The notes below the pieces were generated by a model. The model was not told where the DNA came from. It ran no database searches and saw only the letters and a list, made by a program, of their open reading frames with translations. Positions 6,333-14,793 of a DNA stretch of 38,300 nt are shown here, piece after piece. The translations under genes and the position numbers were made by a program. The DNA is taken from the NCBI GenBank assembly GCA_023419095.1, contig JAEZYN010000037.1, positions 1 through 38,300 on the forward strand. The letters are read 5' to 3'. The DNA is from Bacteroidota bacterium (GTDB taxonomy: Bacteria; Bacteroidota; Bacteroidia; Flavobacteriales; Weeksellaceae). How positions within the stretch are numbered: the stretch's first letter is position 1; every line of letters begins with the position of its first letter.

Positions 6333-7853
6333 TTAATATTTGGTCAGTTTCTCTTTTATGTTTCCTAAAATATCCGGGAAATAAAGGTCTGAAAGATGTT
6401 CAAATTCATCACCGCGCATAAACATTGACGCATCCACCTCATCGTACGAACTGCGTCCGGCAGCAGCAATAAGTTCGTTGCACGTCCGCAGTGTATTTTT
6501 GTGGAAGTGATATACGCGCTCACTCTTATCCGTAACGTCAAGGCCTTTGATCAGCATTTTATCCTGTGTGGCAACGCCGGTCGGACAGTTGTTCGTATTG
6601 CAGCGTAACGCCTGAATACAGCCAAGCGCGAACATAAATCCACGGGCATTGTTACACATATCCGCCCCCATTGCCACGGCGCGCAGAATATCGAGCGCGG
6701 TCAGCACTTTTCCGCTGGCGATGATGCGTATTTTATCGCGCAGATTTAAATCTTTCAATGTCCGGTTCACAAAAATCAGTGCAGGCTCTAACGGCATTCC
6801 TACCCCATCTGAAAACTCTGGTGGCGCCGCACCGGTTCCGCCTTCAGCACCGTCGATCGTGATGAAATCGGGATAAATTTTAAGCACATTCATCTGTACA
6901 CAGATATCTTCAAACTCTTTCGTATCGCCAATGCAAAGCTTAAAACCTATCGGTTTGCCACCCGAAAGCTCGCGCAGTTGCTGCACAAATTTCAGAAGCC
7001 CCGCTGCATCGGAAAACGCCGAATGCGAAGGTGGCGAAATAATGGTCATGCCAGGTCTCACGTGACGGATTGCCGCAATTTCAGGTGTATTTTTAGAACC
7101 GGGCAGTACTCCACCATGGCCGGGTTTGGCACCTTGTGAAATCTTGATTTCAATCATTTTCACATTGGGCAATGAGGCATTTTTAGTAAAAATTTCTGGT
7201 GAAAAACGTCCGTCATCGTCGCGGCAGCCAAAGTATCCGGTACCGATCTGCCAGCAGAGGTCGCCACCTTCGAGGTGATAGGGAGAAATTCCGCCTTCGC
7301 CAGTGTTGTGATAAAACTGGCCTTTTTTTGCGCCTCTGTTCAGTGCAATTTGTGCCCGGTCACTCAGCGAGCCAAAACTCATCGCAGAAATATTGAACAG
7401 TGAAGCTTCGTATTTCTGTGTACACTGTTCGCCTCCCACCCAAACTTTGGGCAGTTCTTCATTGGGTGATTTTGCATAGATCGAATGCTTGATTCCTTCG
7501 TATTTGCGGTGATTCACCTCGAGCTGAGTACCAAACGGTGTTGTGTCGCTGATGTTTTTAGCGCGGCGGTACACTGCAGATCTTTCATTTCTTGGGAAAG
7601 GTTTGCCGTCCGTCTCACGCTCAATGAAATACTGTTGCATTTCGGGCGAGATGCTTTCGAAAAAATAGCGGAAATAACCCAAAACCGGAAAATTCCGCAG
7701 AATCGCATGTTTGGTCTGGAAGCAATTGTAAATTCCGAGTGCGTAAATGCACGTGAGCAGCGTCGGAATCCAGTAATGTGCCTTTATAAGAAGCGAGATT
7801 GCCCACACCAAAATAAGCACGATTATACCATATTTAATGAACTTGTCTCTCAT
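6333..7853 (-). CDS. Membrane-anchored FMN-binding glutamate synthase-family protein
   Basis: The 506-residue protein begins with two hydrophobic segments (about 8-23 and 28-45) and continues with the glutamate synthase central/FMN barrel domain (GltS, PF01645): SAMSFGSLSDRAQ near 156-168, GEGGISPYH, GHGGVLPG, ITIDGAEGGTGAAP and an IIASGKV phosphate-binding loop. C412, C418 and C423 form the C-x5-C-x4-C pattern that binds the [3Fe-4S] cluster in GltB. It lacks the glutamine amidotransferase domain, and no GltD partner is adjacent. Such stand-alone proteins are widespread, but their substrate is not settled. Glutamate synthesis should not be assumed. Confidence 0.88.
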   Translation of the reverse strand: MRDKFIKYGIIVLILVWAISLLIKAHYWIPTLLTCIYALGIYNCFQTKHAILRNFPVLGYFRYFFESISPEMQQYFIERETDGKPFPRNERSAVYRRAKNISDTTPFGTQLEVNHRKYEGIKHSIYAKSPNEELPKVWVGGEQCTQKYEASLFNISAMSFGSLSDRAQIALNRGAKKGQFYHNTGEGGISPYHLEGGDLCWQIGTGYFGCRDDDGRFSPEIFTKNASLPNVKMIEIKISQGAKPGHGGVLPGSKNTPEIAAIRHVRPGMTIISPPSHSAFSDAAGLLKFVQQLRELSGGKPIGFKLCIGDTKEFEDICVQMNVLKIYPDFITIDGAEGGTGAAPPEFSDGVGMPLEPALIFVNRTLKDLNLRDKIRIIASGKVLTALDILRAVAMGADMCNNARGFMFALGCIQALRCNTNNCPTGVATQDKMLIKGLDVTDKSERVYHFHKNTLRTCNELIAAAGRSSYDEVDASMFMRGDEFEHLSDLYFPDILGNIKEKLTKY

Positions 7854-7878
7854 TATTGTATTAATTAAAAAATGACCT

Positions 7879-7886
7879 CAAATTTA
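7879..7886 (-). promoter_or_regulatory. Putative -7 element for the glutamate synthase-like gene
   Basis: The minus strand reads TAAATTTG, a match to TAnnTTTG, 25 bases upstream of the ATG at 7853. A TTG at proper spacing is not evident (a CAA on the plus strand at 7902-7904 is only 15 bp away). Confidence 0.45.
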
Positions 7887-7902
7887 CCAATAATAAACCG
7901 AC

Positions 7903-7936
7903 AAAAAAAACCACCTTCAATATTGAAAGTGGTTTT
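7903..7936 (-). terminator. Terminator at the end of the PUL (after GH3)
   Basis: On the minus strand a 13-bp stem with one G-T wobble (7935-7923 with 7920-7908) has a 2-base loop and is followed by a T8 tract. It lies just after the GH3 stop codon at 7948 and closes the operon. Confidence 0.92.
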
Positions 7937-7947
7937 ACTAAAAGCTA

Positions 7948-10275
7948 TTATCTACTCCAGTATATAGTGGCTTTGCTCACATCGGATGAGTTGGTTCCAA
8001 TCATGATTTCAAATTCTCCCGGTTCCCAATCGAACTTCAGTTCGTGATTGTAGAACTTCAAGTCCTCCGGCGTGATGGTGAATGTCACCGTTTTGCTTTC
8101 GCCTTTTTTAAGAAAAACCTTCTCAAAGCCTTTAAGTTCTTTCACGGGTCTGGTATTACTTCCCACCAAATCTCTGATGTAAAGCTGTACCACTTCGGAG
8201 CCATCATAATTACCGGTATTTCGTAAGTTTATGCTCGCTATGACTGACGCATTTCCTTTTGGTTTCATGTCTGAAACCTTCATGTCAGAATAGCTGAAGG
8301 TTGTGTAGCTGAGTCCGTACCCGAACGGATAGAGCGGCGTGTTGCACTCATCCATATAATTCGCGCGGAAGCGTTCGTATTCGCATTTATTGACTTTATC
8401 ACTATTCAGCGGGCGTCCGGTATTTTTGTGATTATAATAAATAGGAACCTGGCCCAAACTGCGGGGGAAAGTGACAGGTAATTTACCGGATGGATTCACT
8501 TTACCGTAAAGAACGTCAGTTATAGCATGTCCCGCCTCGGTTCCCGGAAACCAAACATTCAGGATAGCATCCGGAAGATCTTTCACATTGGTAAGAGCCA
8601 AAGGACGCCCGGTAAACAGTACCATTACAATGGGTTTGCCGGTTTTTTTAAGTTCCACCAAAAGATCCACTTGCGATTTTGGTATGTCGATTTCGGTTCT
8701 GGAGGAAGATTCACCGCTCATTTCAGCTGACTCGCCAATGGCAAGTACAATCACATCCGCCTTTTTTGCGACTTCTACAGCTTCTTTCAAAATAGCGTCT
8801 GCAGGCCTGTTATCGCGGTCGGTGAGTTTGCCGTGAGCCGCATAGATACTTTCGAGCTTTTCGCTGTAGTCAATATTCGCACCTTTTGCGGAGATAAACG
8901 TAGTATTCTTTCCAAAGTTTTCCTGCAGAGCTTTCATCAGCGGGACGGAATTGGAATGTTTTGCACCCACGCTCCAGGTTCCGGCCATATTCAACGCATT
9001 ATTCACCAAAGGTCCAATTACTGCTACTGTACCACCGGGTTTAAGCGGTAAAATATTGTTTTCATTCTTCATTAAAACCACCGACTGTGCGGCCGCACTG
9101 CGCGCGATTTCGCGGTTTTTCTGGCTGTACACTTCCTTTTCGGCAGCTTTTGGATCACCATATCGGTATGGATCATCGAAAAGACCTAAATCGTATTTCG
9201 CTTCTAGAATGCGTTTTGCCGCAAGATCAATGTCTGCCTGCGAAACTTTACCTTCCTGCAACGATTTTTTTAAAGTCGTCAGGAAACCTTCACCTACCAT
9301 ATCCATATCGATACCTGCCTTCAGTGCCAATGCCGAAACTTGCTGCAGATCACCCATTCCGTGATCGATCATCTCATTGATACCCGTGTAATCACTTACC
9401 ACGAAACCGTTAAAACCCCATTGATTTCTCAGAACTTCAGTCTGTAACCAGCGGTTGCCGGTGGCGGGAATTCCGTCCACTTCGTTGAACGACGCCATTA
9501 CCGTTCCTACTCCGGCATCCACAGCGGCCTTGTAAGGTGGAAAATATTCGTTGAACATACGCACGTGACTCATGTCCACTGTGTTGTAATCCATACCGGC
9601 TTCACCAGCGCCGTAAAGCGCGAAGTGTTTCACACAGGCCATGATGGTATTTTTTAACGATAAATCTTTGCCCTGGTAACCGTAAACCATGGCTTTAGCA
9701 ATTTCACTTCCCAAATACGGATCTTCACCTGAACCTTCTGAAATACGGCCCCATCGTGGTTCACGTGAAATGTCAGTCATGGGAGAGAATGTCCAGGAAA
9801 TTCCGTCCGAAGAAGCCTCGTTAGCGGCCACGCGCGCGGTTTGTTGAATAAGATTGATGTCCCAGGAAGCGGCAAGCCCCAACGGAATCGGAAATGTGGT
9901 TTCATAACCGTGAATTACGTCCATTCCGAAGATCAACGGAATTTTCAGACGGCTTTTTTCGACGGCTACTTTCTGCACAGCGCGGATTTTTTCGGCACCT
10001 TTGATATTAAAAAGGCCTCCGACCAAACCCTGTTCAACCTTTTTACCAATGTTTGAGTTCTGTGCCTGACCTGTGGTAAAGTCGCCGGCGCTCGGTAAAT
10101 TGAGTTGCCCAATCTTCTCATCCAACGTCATTTTGGCTAAAAGCGAATTGACGAAAGCGGTCTTTTTGGTTTTATATTGCTGCGTTTGGTAAGACTGTAC
10201 CGGTTTCGTGACGGTTTCCTGCGCGGAGACAACGTGTGAAAGCGCCAGTGCCGCGAATAAAACTAATTTTTTCAT
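7948..10275 (-). CDS. bglX: Periplasmic GH3 beta-glucosidase
   Basis: The 775-residue enzyme has a signal peptide (1-18, cleaved after VSA) without a lipobox, so it is periplasmic. GH3 features in order are the N-terminal barrel with KIPLIFGMDVIHGYET and EPRWGRISEGSGEDPYLG, the nucleophile D295 in FVVSDYTG, the second alpha/beta domain with IGESAEMSGESSSRTE carrying the likely acid/base glutamate, and a C-terminal fibronectin III-like domain. It releases glucose from oligosaccharides. Beside two GH144 genes, the expected substrate is sophoro-oligosaccharide (beta-1,2), as for a related GH3 of Bacteroides thetaiotaomicron; this is inferred. Last PUL gene, 11 bases after the esterase. Confidence 0.9.
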   Translation of the reverse strand: MKKLVLFAALALSHVVSAQETVTKPVQSYQTQQYKTKKTAFVNSLLAKMTLDEKIGQLNLPSAGDFTTGQAQNSNIGKKVEQGLVGGLFNIKGAEKIRAVQKVAVEKSRLKIPLIFGMDVIHGYETTFPIPLGLAASWDINLIQQTARVAANEASSDGISWTFSPMTDISREPRWGRISEGSGEDPYLGSEIAKAMVYGYQGKDLSLKNTIMACVKHFALYGAGEAGMDYNTVDMSHVRMFNEYFPPYKAAVDAGVGTVMASFNEVDGIPATGNRWLQTEVLRNQWGFNGFVVSDYTGINEMIDHGMGDLQQVSALALKAGIDMDMVGEGFLTTLKKSLQEGKVSQADIDLAAKRILEAKYDLGLFDDPYRYGDPKAAEKEVYSQKNREIARSAAAQSVVLMKNENNILPLKPGGTVAVIGPLVNNALNMAGTWSVGAKHSNSVPLMKALQENFGKNTTFISAKGANIDYSEKLESIYAAHGKLTDRDNRPADAILKEAVEVAKKADVIVLAIGESAEMSGESSSRTEIDIPKSQVDLLVELKKTGKPIVMVLFTGRPLALTNVKDLPDAILNVWFPGTEAGHAITDVLYGKVNPSGKLPVTFPRSLGQVPIYYNHKNTGRPLNSDKVNKCEYERFRANYMDECNTPLYPFGYGLSYTTFSYSDMKVSDMKPKGNASVIASINLRNTGNYDGSEVVQLYIRDLVGSNTRPVKELKGFEKVFLKKGESKTVTFTITPEDLKFYNHELKFDWEPGEFEIMIGTNSSDVSKATIYWSR

Positions 10276-10286
10276 AATATTTCAAT

Positions 10287-10985
10287 TTACTTTTTCTTGC
10301 TTTGAGCGAGCATCCACTCGTAAAGTTTTGGGTTTGAATAGGTAGAATCCCAGGAGTTGTGATTATCATTTGGGAATAAAATGAGTTCAACATTCTTATT
10401 GGTTTTTCTTATTTCCTGGTAAATTTCAATAGAATTCATGGGTGAAACAATATCATCATTTCCGCCATGATAGATTTTCATCGGTAAGTCTGAATACTGT
10501 GTTGCCCGCACTTTCATCAGACGATCTACGGGCGGACAAACCGGCACGACTGCCGAAAAAACCTCAGGATGCTCCATAGCCAGCTTCAGTGTTCCCCAGC
10601 CACCCATTGAAAGTCCTGTCAGAATAATTTTCGATTCGTCTATTTTGTATTTCTGCTGGATATCTTTAATCAGGTAATATATCGCTTCGGTATCCCACCA
10701 CTCTCCGGCAGGACATTGTGGAGCGAGAATTGCGACCGGCTGCGAAATAAGATCTTTGTACTGAAACGGACCGTTTACTTTCACTTTTTCCAAATCATTC
10801 CCTCTTTCACCGGAGCCGTGCAGGAAAACCATCAGCGGCACTTTTCCCTTTGCATCCTGCGGATAATCTAAAATGTACGAAATCTGTTTGGTTTTAGTAA
10901 TTTCCTTATTTAGCATACTTTTGATTTCCTGCGCATGGAAACCCGAGGCTATAACAAGCAGCAGAAAAATGAATGTTTTATGCAT
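10287..10985 (-). CDS. Secreted alpha/beta-hydrolase (serine esterase) of the PUL
   Basis: This 232-residue protein has a signal peptide (1-19, FHAQ) and the alpha/beta-hydrolase fold of the phospholipase/carboxylesterase and PHB-depolymerase-like group. Visible residues are the oxyanion region FLHGSGERG, nucleophile S126 in GLSMGGWG, D177 in HGGNDDIV and H209 in NDNHNSW. It sits between the GH144 pair and GH3, in the same direction, and was probably recruited to remove ester substituents from the polysaccharide. The gap upstream (169 bases) contains a repeat element, so it may be expressed differently from the genes before it. A peptidase activity is less likely but not excluded. Confidence 0.82.
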   Translation of the reverse strand: MHKTFIFLLLVIASGFHAQEIKSMLNKEITKTKQISYILDYPQDAKGKVPLMVFLHGSGERGNDLEKVKVNGPFQYKDLISQPVAILAPQCPAGEWWDTEAIYYLIKDIQQKYKIDESKIILTGLSMGGWGTLKLAMEHPEVFSAVVPVCPPVDRLMKVRATQYSDLPMKIYHGGNDDIVSPMNSIEIYQEIRKTNKNVELILFPNDNHNSWDSTYSNPKLYEWMLAQSKKK

Positions 10986-11077
10986 CTTATTTTTTTTAAA
11001 ATTAATCGCTTCTGCCAGATTGTGGCGTACTCAATTTAAAGGTTCTATGGAGTAGTTTTCTGTTCATGCCTGAACTC

Positions 11078-11156
11078 ATAGCCCCGATGGGAGCGGCATC
11101 CTTTGGTGACGCGACAGCGGCAGCAAAGATATAGCGGACAGCGGGAAACAGCTCCT
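11078..11156. repeat. Probable flavobacterial REP-type intergenic repeat
   Basis: The ~79-base GC-richer block starts ATAGCCCCGATGGGAGCGGC and ends AGCGGGAAACAGCTCCT. It resembles a dispersed noncoding repeat I recall from many Chryseobacterium and Flavobacterium genomes. Internal pairings are CTTTG 11101-11105 with CAAAG 11124-11128, and GATG 11086-11089 with CATC 11097-11100. It touches the stop codon of the second GH144 gene (11155-11157). Identity as a genome-wide repeat is from memory; a single copy is seen here. Confidence 0.6.
11124..11131 (-). promoter_or_regulatory. Possible internal -7 element within the repeat
   Basis: The minus strand reads TATCTTTG (TAnnTTTG) inside the repeat, 138 bases upstream of the esterase ATG. 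No -33 TTG is visible at proper spacing, so this could be coincidence. Confidence 0.2.
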
Positions 11157-12522
11157 AAAAATTATACTTCGTCGATTTAAAATCTAATTTTTTCAGGCCG
11201 GCCTTGATTTCCGGCGCATTCATAAATAAATTCCAGATCAGACCTGTGCGGTAATTCTCTATCATGGGCGAAATGGTTCCCTGATCGATTGCCAGATAAC
11301 GCGTCGTAAACCAGTCGTCAAAATGCACCGACGTGGCATCGTAAGGCCCCGCAGAACCGATGAACTGGGGCTTTTCTTCATACAGAAAGCGCAGTACGTT
11401 CATAGATTCTTTCGGCGTGTACAGGAAACTGCTCAGGGCAGCCGTGGGCGTTACAACGCCATTGTCTTCTTTCGGGTTGTGTGCGCGGTAACCGACGGTT
11501 CCATCCGCATTTCGGGTGTAACTCGCGGTGAAACCCCAATATTTGCTGCCGTAACCTTTGAAATTTTTAGGATTTTCGAGGCTGTAATTGTACTGAATGA
11601 GCGCGTGGTTTCGATTCAGGTCAAAATAGTTTTTCACCAAGCGGTCTGAAAGGCCTGTAGGATCAAGGCCCAAATAAGAATACTGCGACCAAAAAAGCGG
11701 GCCGCCGTATTCTTCGGCACCGTTATGCTTTACGTAGAGCGGCAAGCCGTACTTTTCGCGGTCTGTGGTGTAGGTCCCGTTGCGCGTCCAGCCTTGGTAA
11801 AAAGTTTCGGCATCGATTGGATACGTTGGCGACGAAGCTGCCAAAATATAAGTCACGAGCGTTTCATCATAGCCCTGAAGTTTGTGGTTCATTTCCCAGC
11901 CGTTGATGGGTGACCAGTGCCAATAGAGCACTTTTTCGCCGCCTTTGGTGTACCAGTTCCATTCAACACCTTGCCAGAGGTCATCCATTTTTTTGGCTAA
12001 AGCTTTTTCTTCGGCATTGCCATTCTTGAAATATTCTCGAACCGTGATAATGCCTTCGACGAGAAAAGCGGTCTCTACAATGTCGCCGCCATTATCTTTT
12101 TTGCCGAATGAAACGGTTTTTCCGGTTTCGCCGTCGAGCCAGTGCGGCCAGGCACCGTGATGACGGTCTGCTTTTGCAAGAAAATCCGCGATGTGCGTGA
12201 GTCTTTTTACGGCTTCTTTTCGGGAAACAAAACCGCGCTCAACGCCGACGATGATTGTCATCAGTCCGAATCCGGAGCCGCCGGTGGTGACTACGTTCGC
12301 ATCATTTTTGGGATAAAAGTCTTCGTGATAGCGTTCTCGACCCATAAGGGAATTGGGTTCGGCGAAATCCCAGAAATATTTCAGGGTTTCACGCTGAACT
12401 TTATCCATCAGCTGTTCATCAGTGAGTTTTTGGTTATCGGAAGTTGCAGTCGCTTTGGGTGCGCTGCTGCATGACAGCAAAACAGCGGAAACAAAAGCGA
12501 TACAAGTGAAAACTTTAAACAT
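11155..12522 (-). CDS. GH144-type endo-beta-1,2-glucanase lipoprotein, copy 2
   Basis: The 455-residue protein has a lipobox LLSC at residues 15-18 followed by SSAPKA, with no acidic residues directly after the cysteine. The rest is a single (alpha/alpha)6 glycoamylase-like domain (PF10091): RETLKYFWDFAEP, TTGGSGFGLM, GAWPHWLDGETGK, NGGDIVETAFLVEG, WHWSPINGWEMNHKLQGYDE and GFTASYTRN. GH144 enzymes such as the SGL of Chitinophaga pinensis cut beta-1,2-glucan, and the common label glucoamylase is misleading. It lies 27 bases after its paralogue. The lack of a lipoprotein surface-export signal suggests that it faces the periplasm. Endo versus exo action cannot be told from sequence. Confidence 0.83.
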   Translation of the reverse strand: MFKVFTCIAFVSAVLLSCSSAPKATATSDNQKLTDEQLMDKVQRETLKYFWDFAEPNSLMGRERYHEDFYPKNDANVVTTGGSGFGLMTIIVGVERGFVSRKEAVKRLTHIADFLAKADRHHGAWPHWLDGETGKTVSFGKKDNGGDIVETAFLVEGIITVREYFKNGNAEEKALAKKMDDLWQGVEWNWYTKGGEKVLYWHWSPINGWEMNHKLQGYDETLVTYILAASSPTYPIDAETFYQGWTRNGTYTTDREKYGLPLYVKHNGAEEYGGPLFWSQYSYLGLDPTGLSDRLVKNYFDLNRNHALIQYNYSLENPKNFKGYGSKYWGFTASYTRNADGTVGYRAHNPKEDNGVVTPTAALSSFLYTPKESMNVLRFLYEEKPQFIGSAGPYDATSVHFDDWFTTRYLAIDQGTISPMIENYRTGLIWNLFMNAPEIKAGLKKLDFKSTKYNF

Positions 12523-12549
12523 TTTTTAAATACTTTTTATATAATTACA

Positions 12550-13941
12550 TTAAAATCCGTGCTGGGTAGAATGAAAACCGAGTTTCAGCAAGCCTTGCCT
12601 TACATCGGGCGCATTCATAAATAAATTCCAGAGGAAAGATGTTTTGTTATTTTCGATCATCGGCGACATCGGGCCCTGATTGATTGCGAGATAGCGCGGC
12701 GTAACCCAGTTGTAATGAACCGAGTAAGCATCATACGGACCGGCAACACCGACGTACTTTATATAATTTTTGTTGTACAGAAAGCGCAGATAATTCATGC
12801 TTTCGGTGGGTGTGTAAGGAAAGCTGGAAATTGCGGCAGTAGGTGAAATTATTCCTAAATCATTGTTTGGCTGATGCGCGGAGTAACCTGTGGTACCGTC
12901 GCCGTTGCGCGAATAACTTGCAGTAAGACCCCAGTTTTTTGCGGAATAGCCGTTCCAGTTTTTAGGATTTGCAATGGCGTACTGGTGCATAATCTTTGCA
13001 TGATTGGTGGTCGCATTGCCATAATTAACAAATTCATCCGTCAGACCGCGCGGATCCAAACCGATAAAACTGTAATGCGAAAAAAACATCGGACCTACTG
13101 TCTGACCACCGCCATTATGCTGTACCACGAGCGGAATTGCATATTGAGATCCTGAATTTTTAATGGCGCCATTTCTGGCCCAGCCCTGCGTATAAACTTC
13201 TTTTGAAATTGAGTAATTTGGAGATGCTGCAGCAAGAACATAGGTGATCAGTGTCTCATCGTAACCCTGCAATTTATGATTCATTTGGAAGTCATAATCA
13301 GGTGACCAATGCCAGTAAAGCACATTCTGCCCTTGTGTATAAAAATTCCATTCCACCCCTTTCCAAAGATTATCAGCTTTTTGAGCTAATGCAAGTTCGG
13401 CGGTGTCGGTTGAAGTTTTAAAATATTCGCGGACACAAATTAAACCTTGCACCAAAAACGCAGTTTCCACAAGGTCTCCGCCATTATCTAAATTACTGAA
13501 AGGAATCACTTTGCCGTTAGAACCATTGATCCAATGCGGCCAGACACCGTGAAAACGGTCGGCATTTTCTAAGAAACTGAGTGCCGTATTAAGTCTTGAA
13601 ACCGCTTCGGTTTTTGGGATAAACCCATTTTTAATTCCGACTAAGATATTCATCAGACCGAAACCCGATCCGCCAGTGCTGATAACTCCGGCATCCATAC
13701 CGGGATTATCGGTGTGGTAGCGCTCGCGGGCGAGTTTAGAATTGGTCTCGGCAAAATCCCAGAAATACTTTAAGGTCTCTTTCTGTACCATATCGATGAT
13801 CTGAGCATCTGTGTACGCAGTGGATTTGGGTGGATCTACCGGTGGCTCGGGAGCAGAAGGAGCCCGCTCATTAGAACAACTGCCATAACTGAAAAGTATG
13901 GCAGTTGCTAAAGAAAAACTTAATGTTCGGAATAAATTCAT
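12550..13941 (-). CDS. GH144-type endo-beta-1,2-glucanase lipoprotein, copy 1
   Basis: A 463-residue lipoprotein with lipobox YGSC near residue 22 and a short Pro-rich linker (APSAPEPPVDPPKS). Its glycoamylase/GH144 domain is clearly paralogous to the next gene: KETLKYFWDFAET, STGGSGFGLMNI, GVWPHWINGSNGK, NGGDLVETAFLVQG, HWSPDYDFQMNHKLQGYDE and SPMIENNKTSFLWNLFMNAP. It should cleave beta-1,2-linked glucan, probably at the surface, since residues after the lipidated cysteine include E in CSNER. Its ATG directly abuts the stop codon of the LamG gene (TAGATG), which implies translational coupling. Tandem duplication is inferred from the shared domain; substrate specificities may differ. Confidence 0.83.
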   Translation of the reverse strand: MNLFRTLSFSLATAILFSYGSCSNERAPSAPEPPVDPPKSTAYTDAQIIDMVQKETLKYFWDFAETNSKLARERYHTDNPGMDAGVISTGGSGFGLMNILVGIKNGFIPKTEAVSRLNTALSFLENADRFHGVWPHWINGSNGKVIPFSNLDNGGDLVETAFLVQGLICVREYFKTSTDTAELALAQKADNLWKGVEWNFYTQGQNVLYWHWSPDYDFQMNHKLQGYDETLITYVLAAASPNYSISKEVYTQGWARNGAIKNSGSQYAIPLVVQHNGGGQTVGPMFFSHYSFIGLDPRGLTDEFVNYGNATTNHAKIMHQYAIANPKNWNGYSAKNWGLTASYSRNGDGTTGYSAHQPNNDLGIISPTAAISSFPYTPTESMNYLRFLYNKNYIKYVGVAGPYDAYSVHYNWVTPRYLAINQGPMSPMIENNKTSFLWNLFMNAPDVRQGLLKLGFHSTQHGF

Positions 13942-14784
13942 CTACTTTTTCCTTGTAAATAAAGACTGAACTTCGGTAGCGCTGAGAGCTGTAGAGTACA
14001 TGCGAAACTGATCGATACCACCTACGAATGAATTTTTCAACCAATCGTCTGCGTTATTTCCGACTTCCGTCGCTGTGAATTCCTGCGGTCCTGCGCCAAT
14101 CTTCAGTGCGGTAATTTTGGAAGGTTCAAGAACGATGTTTCCGTGGTTTGCCCATTCAGATTTAAACGAATGAGGCTGTCCATCCACATATAATGTCATG
14201 ACAGAAGTAGAACCATCGTAAACAAATGCCAAATGGTGCCATTGGCCATTGTACAATCCGTTTACGGTGTTGGCTCCCACCCACTCAAACCATTTTTCGC
14301 CGGTTTTGTCTTTGACAAAAAACTTCACCACCGGTCCTGTAACTGGACCTTCCGTTAGCAAAAACATTGAACCTCCGGACCAATGATAGTCGGATGCAGC
14401 GGGCATACTGAAGATATGGTCTGTTCGCTGCTGATTTTTCTGCATCCAAACTGATACGGTGAAACTTCCCGCAGTCTGTGCGAAATCGTTTGCGCTGGTG
14501 TACTTGATGTATTTATACTTTTCGCCCTGCACACCTTTCGCAGATATACCGTCAATAGAGGTCAACGGATTGTCAGACGGAAATTTAGCTCTAATGCTGT
14601 CAACCGCATTCATCAGCGGATTGCTGGAAGTACCGTCAAAAGCGACGTAGAATTTCAATGGTCCGCCGGGTACCGCCGCATCTTTCGGATAGTTGCCCAG
14701 CTCAGGACGATCCAGATCCTGACACGAAAAGGCAAAAAGTGCCATCGCGCAGGCTCCGATTATATTGATAATTTTATTTTTCAT
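13942..14784 (-). CDS. LamG-domain surface lipoprotein (probable glycan-binding protein)
   Basis: The 280-residue product has a lipoprotein signal peptide with lipobox FSC at about residue 21, followed by QDLD, an acidic stretch fitting export to the cell surface. From about residue 45 it is a concanavalin A-like/LamG jelly roll: FYVAFDGTSSNP, FTVSVWMQKNQQ, GQWHHLAFVYDGSTSVMTLY and the closing strand FVGGIDQFRMYSTALSATEV. No catalytic residues are apparent, so it is read as a surface glycan-binding protein of the PUL, in the third position after SusC/SusD. It starts 9 bases after SusD. LamG domains also mediate protein contacts, so binding of the substrate is inferred from position. Confidence 0.8.
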   Translation of the reverse strand: MKNKIINIIGACAMALFAFSCQDLDRPELGNYPKDAAVPGGPLKFYVAFDGTSSNPLMNAVDSIRAKFPSDNPLTSIDGISAKGVQGEKYKYIKYTSANDFAQTAGSFTVSVWMQKNQQRTDHIFSMPAASDYHWSGGSMFLLTEGPVTGPVVKFFVKDKTGEKWFEWVGANTVNGLYNGQWHHLAFVYDGSTSVMTLYVDGQPHSFKSEWANHGNIVLEPSKITALKIGAGPQEFTATEVGNNADDWLKNSFVGGIDQFRMYSTALSATEVQSLFTRKK

Positions 14785-14793
14785 GACTTTAAA

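Noticed and set aside
11155..13941. Reading the two PUL enzymes as glucoamylases for starch
   Set aside because: The domain is the PF10091/GH144 type with a beta-1,2-glucanase precedent; no GH13, GH31 or GH97 starch enzymes are present in the locus.
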